A DNA stretch of 64,000 bases from CBDESN01 sp965242495 (GCA_965242495.1 OZ251446.1:3534001-3598000), one strand, 5' to 3'; positions 51,068 through 60,101 are shown, counted from the first letter of the stretch. Program-made: numbers and translations. Notes: generated by a model from the letters alone, not told the origin.

Positions 51068-51751
51068 ATGGCGAGCCACGTATTGCGGCTGTTCATCGAC
51101 CGGGTCGCGCCGCGGGCGGCGTTCGACCCGCATCCGGCGGCGGCCATTCGCTGCCTCTTCGTGGTCGATGGCGTCGCGACGCTCGCCGGCGGCGGGACCG
51201 CGGCCGCCCTCGCCGCCGGGTCGGGCTGGTTCGGGACGGCGACCGCCGGCCTTGCCGCGGGCGACGGCGGCGCCACGCTCCTGCGCTACGAGCTGTCGCC
51301 GGCGGCGCGGGCGGACGGCGGCTATACGGACGGCGGCTATGCGAGCGGCGAGGGGATCGAATCCCGCCTCGCCTGCGAGGCCGAGCTGGTCCTCGACGAA
51401 CCCGACGGCTATCTGATGCGCCTCGACACCGTGTCCCTCCCCCCCGGCGGAATCGCCTATACCCATACCCATCAGGGGGGCGGCATACGCTGTTTGCTGG
51501 AGGGCGGATTCTTCGTCCGGGTGGCGGGCCATACGACGGAGATCCGCCCCTTGGAGGCCTGGTTCGAGCGCGGCCCCGACCCGGTCCGCGCCTGGGCCCC
51601 CGACGACAAGCCGGGACGCTTCGCCCGGGCGATGATCCTGCCGCGGCGGCTCGAGGGCAGGAGTTCGATCTCCTATGTCGACCCGGCGGACGCGGACAAA
51701 CCCAAGCGCCAGACCTACGTCGTGCTGATCGACGAGCGGATCGAGACGTGA
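51068..51751 (+). CDS. Cupin-like protein coupled to a TPP enzyme
   Basis: A 227-residue protein with an N-terminal beta-rich half and a C-terminal cupin-like half containing GGIAYTHTHQGGGIRCLLEG (HxH) and HTTEIRPLEAWFERG. GGGAGG at 51056-51061 supports ATG 51068. Its stop overlaps the GTG start of the TPP-dependent enzyme, so the two are likely made together; the role is unknown. It could bind or pre-process the substrate of that enzyme. Confidence 0.72.
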   Translation: MASHVLRLFIDRVAPRAAFDPHPAAAIRCLFVVDGVATLAGGGTAAALAAGSGWFGTATAGLAAGDGGATLLRYELSPAARADGGYTDGGYASGEGIESRLACEAELVLDEPDGYLMRLDTVSLPPGGIAYTHTHQGGGIRCLLEGGFFVRVAGHTTEIRPLEAWFERGPDPVRAWAPDDKPGRFARAMILPRRLEGRSSISYVDPADADKPKRQTYVVLIDERIET

Positions 51752-53418
51752 CCGCCAACCGGCGCACCGGCGGCCAGATCCTGGTCGACTGTCTGCGGCT
51801 TCACGGCGCCGACACGGTCTTCTGCGTGCCCGGCGAAAGCTATCTCGCGACGCTGGATGCGCTCTACGATGCGCGCGACGACGTCCGGCTGATCGTCTGC
51901 CGCCAGGAGGGCGGCGCGGCCTACATGGCCGAGGCCTACGGCAAGCTCGAAGGCAGACCCGGCCTCTGCTTCGTCACCCGCGGGCCGGGCGCCGCCAATG
52001 CGAGCGTCGGCATTCACACCGCGTCCCAGGACTCGACTCCCGTGATCCTGTTCGTCGGCCAGGTGGACCGCGCGATGGTCGGCCGCGAGGCGTTCCAGGA
52101 AATCGACGTGCGGACCATGTTCGCCGGCCAGGCGAAATGGGCGACGCAGATCGACGATCCGGAGCGCATCCCGGAACTGGTGAGCCGCGCCTTCCACGTC
52201 GCCGTCTCGGGGCGGCCGGGGCCGGTGGTCCTCGCTTTGCCCGAAGACGTGCAGACCGAGCGGGCGGCGGTCGAAGACGGCGCCCCCTATCGCGAGATCC
52301 AGCCTCATCCGGGCGCGCCGGACATCGAGGCGATGCGCGGCCTGCTGGCGGCGGCGAAGCGCCCCCTGCTGCTGCTCGGCGGCAGCGGCTGGACCGCGAC
52401 CGCTTGCGCCGACATCCGCCGCTTCGCCGAAGCCGCAGGGCTGCCGGCGGCGGTCGCGTTCCGCCGCCAGGACCTGTTCGACAACCGCCACCCCAACTAT
52501 GCCGGCGTGATCGGCCTCGGCGCCGACGCCGCGTTGATCGAGCGCGTCCGGGGCGCCGATCTGCTGCTGGTCGTCGGCGCGCAGCTCGGCGAGGTCGTGA
52601 CCCAGGGCTATACGCTGTTCGATCTGCCGCGGCCGCGCCAGCGGCTGATCCACGTCGCGCCGGGGATCGCCGATCTCGGCAAGGTCTATCAGGCGGATCT
52701 GGCGATCAACGCCGGCATGCCGCAATTCGCCGCGGCGGCGGCCCTTGCGGCCGCCGGCGGCGGCGCGCATGTCGGCGAGGCGGCCGCGGGGCGCGCCGCC
52801 TACGAAGCGTTCTCCACCGCGGCTCCGACCGGCGCCGATCTCGACTACGGCGCGGTCGTCGCCTGGCTCGACCGCATCCTCCCCGAGGACGCCATCCTCG
52901 CCAACGGAGCCGGCAATTACTCCGTCTGGCTTCATCGCTACTTCCGCTACCGGCGGTTCGGCACGCAGCTCGCGCCCCAGAGCGGGTCGATGGGCTATGG
53001 CGTGCCGGCCGGAGTCGCCGCCGGCCTCGTCCGCCCCGGCCGCACGGTGGTCTCCTTCTCCGGCGACGGCTGTTTCCTGATGAACGGCCAGGAGCTCGCG
53101 ACCGCGGCGCGCTACCGGCTCGACGTCGTGTTCATCGTCGTCGACAACGCCAAGTACGGCACCATCCGCGCCCATCAGGAGCGGCATTATCCGGCGCGCG
53201 TCCACGGCACCGATCTGGTCAATCCCGACTTCGCCGCCTATGCGCGCGCCTTCGGCTGCCACGGCGAGACGGTCGAACGCACGGCCGACTTCGCGCCGGC
53301 CTTCGACCGCGCGCGCGCCGCGGACGGCCCCGCGGTGATCGAGCTCCGAGTCGATCCCGATGCGCTGTCCCCGACGGCGACGGTCGACTCCCTGCGGGCC
53401 GCGGCGCGCATGGCGTAG
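51748..53418 (+). CDS. Thiamine-diphosphate-dependent enzyme (acetolactate synthase large-subunit-like)
   Basis: A 556-residue three-domain ThDP enzyme. The N-terminal PYR domain has FCVPGESYLATLDAL and the catalytic Glu in LIVCRQEGGAAYMAEAYGK. A middle domain follows, and the C-terminal PP domain has the ThDP motif FSGDGCFLMNGQELATAARY with VDNAKYGT. Although annotated families include acetolactate synthase, no regulatory subunit gene is adjacent and the partner is a cupin. It could be an oxalyl-CoA/glyoxylate/benzoylformate-type decarboxylase or ligase. GTG start overlaps the preceding stop. Confidence 0.85.
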   Translation: MTANRRTGGQILVDCLRLHGADTVFCVPGESYLATLDALYDARDDVRLIVCRQEGGAAYMAEAYGKLEGRPGLCFVTRGPGAANASVGIHTASQDSTPVILFVGQVDRAMVGREAFQEIDVRTMFAGQAKWATQIDDPERIPELVSRAFHVAVSGRPGPVVLALPEDVQTERAAVEDGAPYREIQPHPGAPDIEAMRGLLAAAKRPLLLLGGSGWTATACADIRRFAEAAGLPAAVAFRRQDLFDNRHPNYAGVIGLGADAALIERVRGADLLLVVGAQLGEVVTQGYTLFDLPRPRQRLIHVAPGIADLGKVYQADLAINAGMPQFAAAAALAAAGGGAHVGEAAAGRAAYEAFSTAAPTGADLDYGAVVAWLDRILPEDAILANGAGNYSVWLHRYFRYRRFGTQLAPQSGSMGYGVPAGVAAGLVRPGRTVVSFSGDGCFLMNGQELATAARYRLDVVFIVVDNAKYGTIRAHQERHYPARVHGTDLVNPDFAAYARAFGCHGETVERTADFAPAFDRARAADGPAVIELRVDPDALSPTATVDSLRAAARMA

Positions 53419-53427
53419 GGTCGCCGC

Positions 53428-53694
53428 ATGGTCCTCGCCGCCTTCGATGCCTACGCCGCCGCCAAGACGCTTCGCGACGCCGGGTTCGACGAATCCCGGG
53501 CCGAAGCCGCCGTATTCATGGTCCGCGATGCGGTCGCGGACGGCGGCGCCAAAGCCGACGTCACCGGGCTGAAGGCCGACGTCGCCGAACTCAAGGCCGA
53601 TTTCAAAGCCGAAATCGTCCGGCCCGCCGCCGGCATCCCCGGCGGGGAGCGTTGGCGCGCCCGGAAGGATTCGAACCCTCGACCTGCGGATTAG
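53428..53694 (+). pseudogene. Truncated DUF1640-like coiled-coil gene running into tRNA-Arg
   Basis: An 88-codon frame. The first ~65 residues look like the start of a DUF1640 (CCDC90-like) protein: FDAYAAAKTLRDAGFDESRA EA and a coiled coil with repeats TGLKADVAELKADFKAEI. The C-terminal membrane anchor of that family is missing. Instead the frame ends by reading antisense through the tRNA-Arg gene (KDSNPRPAD, a well-known spurious peptide). It is therefore probably a remnant and not an expressed gene. Confidence 0.55.
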
Positions 53695-53729
53695 AAGTCC
53701 GCCGCTCTATCCTGCTGAGCTACGGGCGC
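53653..53729 (-). tRNA. tRNA-Arg (anticodon TCT)
   Basis: On the minus strand the acceptor GCGCCCG starts at 53729, with D-arm AGCTCAGCAGGATAGAGC, anticodon stem-loop GCGGACTTCTAATCCGC (anticodon TCT, reads AGA), T-arm AGGGTTCGAATCCT and the closing CGGGCGC. Discriminator G and an encoded CCA (53653-53655) follow. All arms pair. Confidence 0.95.
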
Positions 53730-53810
53730 GCGGGTTACGGCCTGGACCGATGATGCGCATTCTTCTACACGAATGCGCCGGGCGGCGCAGCGGCGAAGGC
53801 GGGAGGGGCG

Positions 53811-54569
53811 ATGGGCAGGCTCGAGGGCAGAAACGCGATCGTGACCGCGGCGGGCGGGGCGATCGCCGGCGCGATCGCCAGGCGGTTCGCCGCCGAGGGC
53901 GCGCGCGTGATGTGCTGCGACATCGACGGCGACGGGCTGGAGCGGACGGTGAGCGACATCGCCGCGGCCGGCGGAACCGCCGAGGCGCGCATCTGCGACG
54001 TGGCCGACGAAGCCAGCGCCAGCGGGGCGGTCCAGGCGGCCGTCGATGCGTTTTCGGCGCTTCACGTCGTCGTCAACGCGGCGGCGACCGACGAGGATCG
54101 GGGCGACGTCGTCGAACTCGACCTCGCCCTGTGGGAGCGGGCGCTGGCGATCAACCTGACGGGCGTGTTTCTGATCTGCAAATACGCCATCCCCCGCTTG
54201 ATCGAGGCCGGCGGCGGCAGCATCATCAACGTCGCGTCGCAGCTGGGCAGCGTCGTCGTTCCCGACCGTCCGGCCTATGTCACGAGCAAGGCCGCGGTGA
54301 TTCAGCTCTCCAAGTCGATGGCGCTCGATTTCGCCAAGCGGAAGGTCCGCGTCAACACGCTGTCGCCGGGCGCCACCGAGACCCCGCGGCTGATCCGCAG
54401 CTATGGCGACATGGAGCGCGCGCGCGCCGCCCTGGTGCCGCTCCACCCGATCGGCCGGCTCGCCCAGCCGGCCGATCAGGCCGACGCGGCGCTGTTCCTG
54501 GCATCCGACGAATCGCGCTTCATGACCGGCGCCGACCTCGTCGTCGATGGCGGCTACGTGACGGTTTGA
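53811..54569 (+). CDS. Short-chain dehydrogenase/reductase
   Basis: A 252-residue SDR. The cofactor loop is a variant (IVTAAGGAIAGAIARRFAAEG, in place of TGxxxGIG), followed by DVAD, NAAATDED, and the catalytic Ser in NVASQLGS with YVTSKAAVIQLSKSMALDF (Tyr and Lys). C-terminal GADLVVDGGYVTV is typical. Cofactor choice is suggested as NAD by the Asp in CCDIDGD. A strong GGGAGGGG precedes ATG 53811. Five bases before the DUF2817 gene, so likely co-transcribed. Confidence 0.9.
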   Translation: MGRLEGRNAIVTAAGGAIAGAIARRFAAEGARVMCCDIDGDGLERTVSDIAAAGGTAEARICDVADEASASGAVQAAVDAFSALHVVVNAAATDEDRGDVVELDLALWERALAINLTGVFLICKYAIPRLIEAGGGSIINVASQLGSVVVPDRPAYVTSKAAVIQLSKSMALDFAKRKVRVNTLSPGATETPRLIRSYGDMERARAALVPLHPIGRLAQPADQADAALFLASDESRFMTGADLVVDGGYVTV

Positions 54570-54573
54570 GCCC

Positions 54574-55659
54574 GTGCGGTTTCGCGATTACTTCGCCCAG
54601 GATTATCGCGCGGCGCGGGCCGGATTCCTCGCCGCCTGCCGCGCCGCGGGCGCGAGAACCGAGACCTTCGAGAATCCGGCCGCGGCGCCCGACGGGGCGC
54701 CGGTCCAAACCGATGTCGGGCTGATCGGGACGACGGACGCCGACCGGGTGCTGCTGGTCAACTCGGCGACCCACGGGGTCGAGGGATTCTGCGGCTCGGG
54801 CGCGCTGGTCGGCTGGCTGCGGAGCGGCGCATATCGCGATCTGGCGGCGAACGTCCGCGTCGTCCTGATCCATGCGATCAACCCGCACGGGTTCGCCTGG
54901 CTGCGGCGGGTCACGGAGGACAACGTCGACCTCAACCGCAACTTCGTCGATCACGACCGCGCCTGGCCGCGCAATCCCGAATACGCCGAGCTGCATCCCC
55001 TTCTGGCTCCCGAGCGTTGGGACGAGGAGAGCCAAGCGGCGTTGCGCGCCCGACTCGACGCATATGCCCGCGAGCACGGCGAGTTCGCGGCTCAATCGGT
55101 CATCACCCGCGGCCAGTACGACCATCCGGACGGGATGTTCTACGGCGGACGGGCGCCCGGCTGGTCCAACCGCACCTTCCGCGACATCCTCGACCGCTTC
55201 GTCAAGGGGGCGGCGAAGGTGTGCTTTCTCGATTTCCACACCGGGCTCGGACCCTACGGCGCGGCCGAGTTGATCGCCGCGGCCAGGCCCGGCACGGAGA
55301 CCGGCGACCGGCTGATCGCCTGGTTCGGGGACGGCGTCACCTCGCCCGAGGCGGGAACGTCGTCATCGGCGGCGTTGACCGGCGCGATCTCCGGCGCGGT
55401 TCGGCGCACGCTCGCCGGAGCCGAGATCACCAGCGTCACGGTCGAGTTCGGCACCTATCCCGTCCGGCCGGTGCTGCTGGCGCTGCTGGCGGACAATTGG
55501 CTGCATCTGCGCGGCGACGTGGATTCGCCGCTCGGGCGCGCGATCAAGGCCGAGATCCGCAAGCGCCTCTATCCCGACGAGGACGACTGGAAGGAACTGG
55601 TGTGGAGCCGCTCGCGCCAGATACTGGACCGCGCCGTCCGCGGGCTGAGCGCGGCGTAG
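54574..55659 (+). CDS. DUF2817 (M14-like) putative zinc carboxypeptidase or deacylase
   Basis: A 361-residue protein. Zinc-ligand-like motifs fit an M14/succinylglutamate-desuccinylase-like fold: NSATHGVEGFCGSG (H and E), NPHGFAWLRRVTEDNVDLNRNF, and the later His in FLDFHTGLGPYG; Glu in VTVEFGTYP is the likely general base. DUF2817 proteins are not well characterised. The GTG start is close behind the SDR stop. Confidence 0.82.
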   Translation: MRFRDYFAQDYRAARAGFLAACRAAGARTETFENPAAAPDGAPVQTDVGLIGTTDADRVLLVNSATHGVEGFCGSGALVGWLRSGAYRDLAANVRVVLIHAINPHGFAWLRRVTEDNVDLNRNFVDHDRAWPRNPEYAELHPLLAPERWDEESQAALRARLDAYAREHGEFAAQSVITRGQYDHPDGMFYGGRAPGWSNRTFRDILDRFVKGAAKVCFLDFHTGLGPYGAAELIAAARPGTETGDRLIAWFGDGVTSPEAGTSSSAALTGAISGAVRRTLAGAEITSVTVEFGTYPVRPVLLALLADNWLHLRGDVDSPLGRAIKAEIRKRLYPDEDDWKELVWSRSRQILDRAVRGLSAA

Positions 55660-55663
55660 ACGG

Positions 55664-55972
55664 CTAATGCGTCCAGTTGCCATCCCGTCCGGCGCGGAAA
55701 TTATCGGCGTAGCTGCGCGCGCGCAGGGTGCGCTCGCGAGGCTCCTCGACCCGGTAGGCGAGGCCGCGCCGCTCGGCGTAGGCGACGGCCTCCTCGCGGC
55801 TCGGAAATTTCAGCCGCACCTGGCTCCGCGTGTCGCCGCTGCCGATCCAGCCCATGAGCGGATCGGGCCGTTGCGGCGCGCCGGGCTCGAACTCGACCAC
55901 CCAGCGGCGGGCGTTGGCGCGGCCCGACTGCATGGCGGTCTTCGCAGGCCGATAGATTCTCACTGCGGGCAT
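55664..55972 (-). CDS. Complex I accessory subunit (ETC complex I subunit region, NDUFS4-like)
   Basis: A 102-residue protein with the NDUFS4/18-kDa family pattern: VRIYRPAKTAMQSGRANARRWVVEFEP, MGWIGSGDTRSQVRLKFPSREEAVAYAER and a final YADNFRAGRDGNWTH. It associates with respiratory complex I in Alphaproteobacteria and mitochondria. Often next to tRNA genes in this group, as here (tRNA-Pro 28 bp away). Confidence 0.93.
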   Translation of the reverse strand: MPAVRIYRPAKTAMQSGRANARRWVVEFEPGAPQRPDPLMGWIGSGDTRSQVRLKFPSREEAVAYAERRGLAYRVEEPRERTLRARSYADNFRAGRDGNWTH

Positions 55973-55999
55973 CGGACGCTCCGGCCTCCCATCGTCGTC

Positions 56000-56076
56000 T
56001 GGTCGGGGCGAGAGGATTCGAACCTCCGGCCTCCGGCTCCCAAAGCCGGCGCTCTACCCGGCTGAGCTACGCCCCG
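56000..56076 (-). tRNA. tRNA-Pro (anticodon TGG)
   Basis: On the minus strand the acceptor CGGGGCG starts at 56076. D-arm AGCTCAGCCGGGTAGAGC, anticodon stem-loop GCCGGCTTTGGGAGCCGG (anticodon TGG, reads CCA), T-arm GGAGGTTCGAATCCTC and CGCCCCG follow, with discriminator A and an encoded CCA at the 3' end (56000-56002). Confidence 0.95.
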
Positions 56077-56152
56077 ACGGCGGCAAGATAGCCGCCGCCG
56101 GAGACTCCGACAACGGCCGCGGCCGCGCGGCCATCGTCCTTCGCCCCGCGCC

Positions 56153-56806
56153 TCATCCCCCGGGACGGGCGCTCTTGGCGAGGAGAAATATCCCCTCCCG
56201 ACCGCGCAGATTCGCGCCCGCGCCGGTCCCGCGCGACCGGCGCACCGCCCCGGACGCGCCCAGCGACACGGCGCGGGCCACTTCGAGCTCCAGCGCGGCG
56301 CAGAGTTCCACGAAGTCCCGGATCGTGCACAGATGGATGTTGGGCGTGTCGTACCAACGATGGCCGGCGCCGCCGATCTCCGGCATCCGGCCCCGCCACA
56401 TCAGACTCCATCGAATGCGCCAATGGCCGCCATTCGCGAACGACACGACGGCATGGCGTCCGATGCGGACGAGCTGCGACAGCACGCCGCGCGGATCGCG
56501 GGTGGCCTGAAGCGTGCGGCTGAGAACCACATAGTCGAACGCCTGGTCGGGATAGTCCGCGAGGTCGGTATCGGCGTCGCCCTGGATCACCGACAGCCCG
56601 CGCGAGACGCAGGCATTGACGCCCTCCTGGCTGAGTTCCATGCCGCGGCCATCGACCTGCTTGACCCGAACCAGATGGCGGAGAAGCGCGCCGTCGCCGC
56701 AACCGATGTCGAGCACGCGAGCGCGGGGCTCGATCATGTCGGCGATGATCCGGAGGTCGTGGCGGAGAGATCGCGCGGCCTGCTCCGCGCCCGGGCCGCC
56801 GGTCAT
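56153..56806 (-). CDS. metW: MetW, methionine biosynthesis methyltransferase-like protein
   Basis: A 217-residue Rossmann methyltransferase-fold protein with motif I RVLDIGCGDGALLRHL and GRGMELSQEGVNACVSRGL, ending with the family-specific LMWRGRMPEIGGAGHRWYDTPN. MetW acts together with MetX in O-acyl-homoserine formation. Its start overlaps the metX stop by four bases (ATGA), as in many Alphaproteobacteria. Confidence 0.93.
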   Translation of the reverse strand: MTGGPGAEQAARSLRHDLRIIADMIEPRARVLDIGCGDGALLRHLVRVKQVDGRGMELSQEGVNACVSRGLSVIQGDADTDLADYPDQAFDYVVLSRTLQATRDPRGVLSQLVRIGRHAVVSFANGGHWRIRWSLMWRGRMPEIGGAGHRWYDTPNIHLCTIRDFVELCAALELEVARAVSLGASGAVRRSRGTGAGANLRGREGIFLLAKSARPGG

Positions 56807-57972
56807 CCGCGCGCCAATCCCCGATGCGCTGCGGCGCCGTTGAGGAAGCCGCTCATGGTCGCGAAGAGTTCGGGCTCGTCCAGCAGAAACGCATCATGCC
56901 CCTTGTCGGTCTCGATCTCGACGAAGCTGACATTGGCCGCCGCGGCGTTGAGCGCGTGGACGATGTCGCGGCTCTCGGCGGTGGGAAACAGCCAGTCGCT
57001 GGTAAAGGAGATAAGGCAGAAGCGGACGCCGGTGCCGGCGAAGGCGCGCGCGAGGACCCCGCCATGCTCGGCGGCGAGATCGAAATAGTCCATCGCGCGC
57101 GTGATGTGGAGATAGGAGTTGGCGTCGAACCGCTCGACGAAGGCGCTGCCCTGGTGACGCAGATAGCTTTCGACCTGGAAGTCGGCGTCGAACCCGAAGC
57201 TCAGCGCATCGCGCTCCTGGAGCCGGCGGCCGAACTTGCGGTGCAGGGCAGGCTCCGAGAGATAGGTGATGTGCGCCGCCATGCGCGCGACCGCAAGTCC
57301 GCGGGTCGGATTGCGCCCCTGGTTCGCGTAATCGCCGCCACACCAGTCGGGGTCGGCCATGATCGCCTGACGGCCGACCTCGTGGAAGGCGATGTTCTGC
57401 GCCGAATGCCGCGCCGCGCCGGCGATCGGTATCGCCGAGAACACCCGCTCGGGAAAGCGCACCGCCCAGTCGAGGGCCTGCATCGCCCCCATCGAGCCGC
57501 CGGTGACGCAGAACAGCCGCTCGATACCGAGGCGGTCGAGCAGCAGCGCCTGCGCCCGCACCATATCGGCGATGGTGATGACCGGGAAGTCGAGGGCGTA
57601 GGGCTTGCCGGTGGCGGGGTCGATCTCGGCGGGTCCCGACGTTCCCATGCAACCGCCGAGCACGTTGGCGCAGACGACGAAATAACGGTCGGTGTCGAGC
57701 GCCTTGCCGGGCCCCGCCATGTGCTCCCACCATCCGGGCTTGCCGGTGACGGGATGGCGTTCGGCGACGAACTGATCGCCGGTCAGCGCGTGGCAAACAA
57801 GGATGGCGTTGGACTTGCCGGCGTCGAGCTCGCCGTAGGTCTGGTACGCGACCGTGAACGGGCCGAGCTCGGCGCCGCAATCCAGCCGCAGCGGGGTATC
57901 CTCGGCCAGGGTCGCCCAGCGGCCCGGAAGCGCGTCCCCGCCGGAGGTCCATATCCGGTTGCGTTCAGCCAC
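56803..57972 (-). CDS. metX: Homoserine O-acyltransferase MetX
   Basis: A 389-residue alpha/beta hydrolase-fold acyltransferase. The nucleophile Ser is in VTGGSMGAMQALDWAVRFPE, the acidic residue in FTSDWLFPTAESRD, and the His in ETDKGHDAFL. HALTGDQFV and LGGCMGTSGPAEIDP are typical. It transfers acetyl (or succinyl, depending on two active-site residues not assigned here) to homoserine for methionine synthesis. Confidence 0.94.
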   Translation of the reverse strand: MAERNRIWTSGGDALPGRWATLAEDTPLRLDCGAELGPFTVAYQTYGELDAGKSNAILVCHALTGDQFVAERHPVTGKPGWWEHMAGPGKALDTDRYFVVCANVLGGCMGTSGPAEIDPATGKPYALDFPVITIADMVRAQALLLDRLGIERLFCVTGGSMGAMQALDWAVRFPERVFSAIPIAGAARHSAQNIAFHEVGRQAIMADPDWCGGDYANQGRNPTRGLAVARMAAHITYLSEPALHRKFGRRLQERDALSFGFDADFQVESYLRHQGSAFVERFDANSYLHITRAMDYFDLAAEHGGVLARAFAGTGVRFCLISFTSDWLFPTAESRDIVHALNAAAANVSFVEIETDKGHDAFLLDEPELFATMSGFLNGAAAHRGLARG

Positions 57973-58122
57973 GTTCGTCCGTCCCGGTCGGCGCCATGCC
58001 CCGGCGGGAGGCGCGATCCGCGATGGGGCGATCCGGCATACGCCAATCTACCTTTGCATCTTCGGCCCCGTCAGTCTAGCCTCCATCGCCGCCGTCCGGG
58101 CACGCGGCGAAGACGGAACGTC

Positions 58123-59013
58123 ATGACCAATCTCGACCGATTGCGCCGGCGCGTCGACGACATCGACGACCAGCTGCACGATCTGCTGATGCGCCGCATC
58201 GCCCTGGCGGACCAGGTAAGCGCGGCGAAATCCGGCGCCGGGAGCGGCTTCTTCCGGCCCGCCCGCGAAGCCGAGGTGCTGCGGCGCCTGGTGGCGCGGC
58301 ATCGCGGATCGCTGCCGGCGCGGACGGTCGTCCGCGTCTGGCGCGAGATCATGTCGGCGATGCTGGGACTCCAGGGCGAGTTCAACGTCGCGGTCTTCGC
58401 GCCCGGCGACCGACAGGATTATCGGGAGCTTGCGCGCTCCCATTTCGGGGCCGACGCCCGGATGACGACCCACCCATCGACGCGCGGCGTCGTGGCGGCG
58501 GCGCGCGAAGGCGCGGCCGCGGTGGGCGTCCTGCCGCTCCCGGCGGACGACGGAGACGATCCGTGGTGGCTTTCGTTCGGCCCGACCGGGCGCAAGAGCC
58601 TCGCGATCGTCGCGCGACTGCCGTTCGCGCCGGCCGACGACGGACGGCGCAAGACTCCCGGCGCCCTGGTCGTCGGCGCCGCGGCGCCGGAGCCGTCGTC
58701 GTCGGATCGAAGCTTTCTCGCCGTCCGGCCTCACGCCGATGCGAGTCGCGCCAGCCTGCGGGCGGCGCTGACGAGGAAGGGGTTCAAGCCGGTCGGCATA
58801 TTCGTGCATGAGAGCGACGAGGAGCCCGCGCCGGGCCGGGTCCTGGTGGAGGTGGACGGTTTCGTCGCCGCGGACGACGTCCGGTTCGCGCAGCTGATCG
58901 GAACCGGGAAATCACCGGTGCAGGGCATCGACGCGCTCGGCAGCTATGCGACGCCGTTCACCGCCGAAGAACTAGGCGGCCGCGCGCCGGACCTCGCGGA
59001 CGCCGCTCGTTGA
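58123..59013 (+). CDS. Chorismate mutase with PDT-like C-terminal region
   Basis: A 296-residue protein. Residues 1-90 are an AroQ-type chorismate mutase (LDRLRRRVDDIDDQLHDLLM RRIALADQV, with FFRPAREAEVLRRLV). The remaining ~200 residues resemble a degenerate prephenate dehydratase plus ACT layout (SHFGADA, SLAIVARL, then RASLRAALTRKGFKP VGIF and a final GSYATPF), but the TRF catalytic motif of active dehydratases is absent. Hence mutase activity is likely and dehydratase activity doubtful; the tail may be regulatory. Overlaps the hisC start (TTGA). Confidence 0.8.
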   Translation: MTNLDRLRRRVDDIDDQLHDLLMRRIALADQVSAAKSGAGSGFFRPAREAEVLRRLVARHRGSLPARTVVRVWREIMSAMLGLQGEFNVAVFAPGDRQDYRELARSHFGADARMTTHPSTRGVVAAAREGAAAVGVLPLPADDGDDPWWLSFGPTGRKSLAIVARLPFAPADDGRRKTPGALVVGAAAPEPSSSDRSFLAVRPHADASRASLRAALTRKGFKPVGIFVHESDEEPAPGRVLVEVDGFVAADDVRFAQLIGTGKSPVQGIDALGSYATPFTAEELGGRAPDLADAAR

Positions 59014-60098
59014 GCGCCCCCGTCCCGCGTCCGGGGATACTCGACATCTCGCCCTACGTCCCGGGCAGATCGGCGATCGAGGGCGCGGGCGAAGCGATCC
59101 GGCTGGCTTCGAACGAAGGCGCGCTGGGTCCCAGCCCACGAGCAGTCGACGCCTATGTCCGGACCGCGGCGACGATCCACCGATACCCCGACGGCGCTTC
59201 GACCGACCTGCGGGCCGCGCTGGGCGCATGTCACGGCCTCGACCCGGCGCGGATCGTGTGCGGCGCCGGTTCGGACGAGCTGCTGTACCTGTTGGGGCGG
59301 TGCTATGCCGGCCCCGGCGACGAGATATTGTTCCCCGCCCATGCGTTCGTCATGTACCGGCTGGTGGCGCTCGGCATCGGGGCGACCCCGGTCGCCGCCC
59401 CCGAACGCGACCTCACGGCGAGCGTCGACGAGCTGCTCGAGCGGGTGACCCCCCGGACCCGCGTCGTCTACGTCGCCAACCCGAACAATCCGACCGGGAG
59501 CTATATCCCGGCGGCCGAGCTGCGGCGGCTGCGCGCGGGCCTGCGCGACGACATCCTGCTGGTGATCGATTCCGCCTATGCGGAATATCTCGACCGTAAC
59601 GACTATTCTCCCGGCGAGGAGCTGGTGGACGCCGGCGAGAACACGGCGGTGACCCGCACCTTTTCGAAGGCCTACGCCCTGGGCGGCGTCCGGCTCGGCT
59701 GGGCCTACTGCCCCGACCCGGTAGCCGACGTCCTCAACCGGGTGCGCGCGCCGTTCAACGTCACCAGCCCGGCGCAAGCCGCCGGCGTCGCGGCGCTGGA
59801 GGACCGCGAGTTCCTCGCCCGTTCCCGCGACCACAACGCCGCCTGGCTGCCGTGGTTGGCCGCGCGCCTCCGCGAGACCGGGCTGGCGGTCCATCCCAGC
59901 GTCGCCAATTTCGTCCTGGTGCAGTTTCCGGCCACGGCGGAGCGAGGGGCGCAGGCGGCGCAGCGTTTCCTGAACACCCGCGCCATCCTGCCTCGCGAGA
60001 CCCACGCCAACGGTCTGCCCGATTGTCTCCGCATCACGATCGGCCGCGAGCGCGAGATGCGCGCCGTCGTCGATGCGCTGGCGGCGTTCATGGCGTAG
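59010..60098 (+). CDS. hisC: Histidinol-phosphate aminotransferase (HisC/AroJ type)
   Basis: A 362-residue class I/II PLP aminotransferase. Motifs: IRLASNEGALGPSP, RIVCGAGSDELLYLLGRCY, VYVANPNNPTGSYIP, DSAYAEYL, and the Schiff-base Lys region TRTFSKAYALGGVRLGW. The neighbours (chorismate mutase and prephenate dehydrogenase) indicate a role in phenylalanine/tyrosine transamination as well as, or instead of, histidine synthesis. TTG start coupled to the preceding stop. Confidence 0.9.
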   Translation: MSAPVPRPGILDISPYVPGRSAIEGAGEAIRLASNEGALGPSPRAVDAYVRTAATIHRYPDGASTDLRAALGACHGLDPARIVCGAGSDELLYLLGRCYAGPGDEILFPAHAFVMYRLVALGIGATPVAAPERDLTASVDELLERVTPRTRVVYVANPNNPTGSYIPAAELRRLRAGLRDDILLVIDSAYAEYLDRNDYSPGEELVDAGENTAVTRTFSKAYALGGVRLGWAYCPDPVADVLNRVRAPFNVTSPAQAAGVAALEDREFLARSRDHNAAWLPWLAARLRETGLAVHPSVANFVLVQFPATAERGAQAAQRFLNTRAILPRETHANGLPDCLRITIGREREMRAVVDALAAFMA

Positions 60099-60101
60099 CG
60101 G

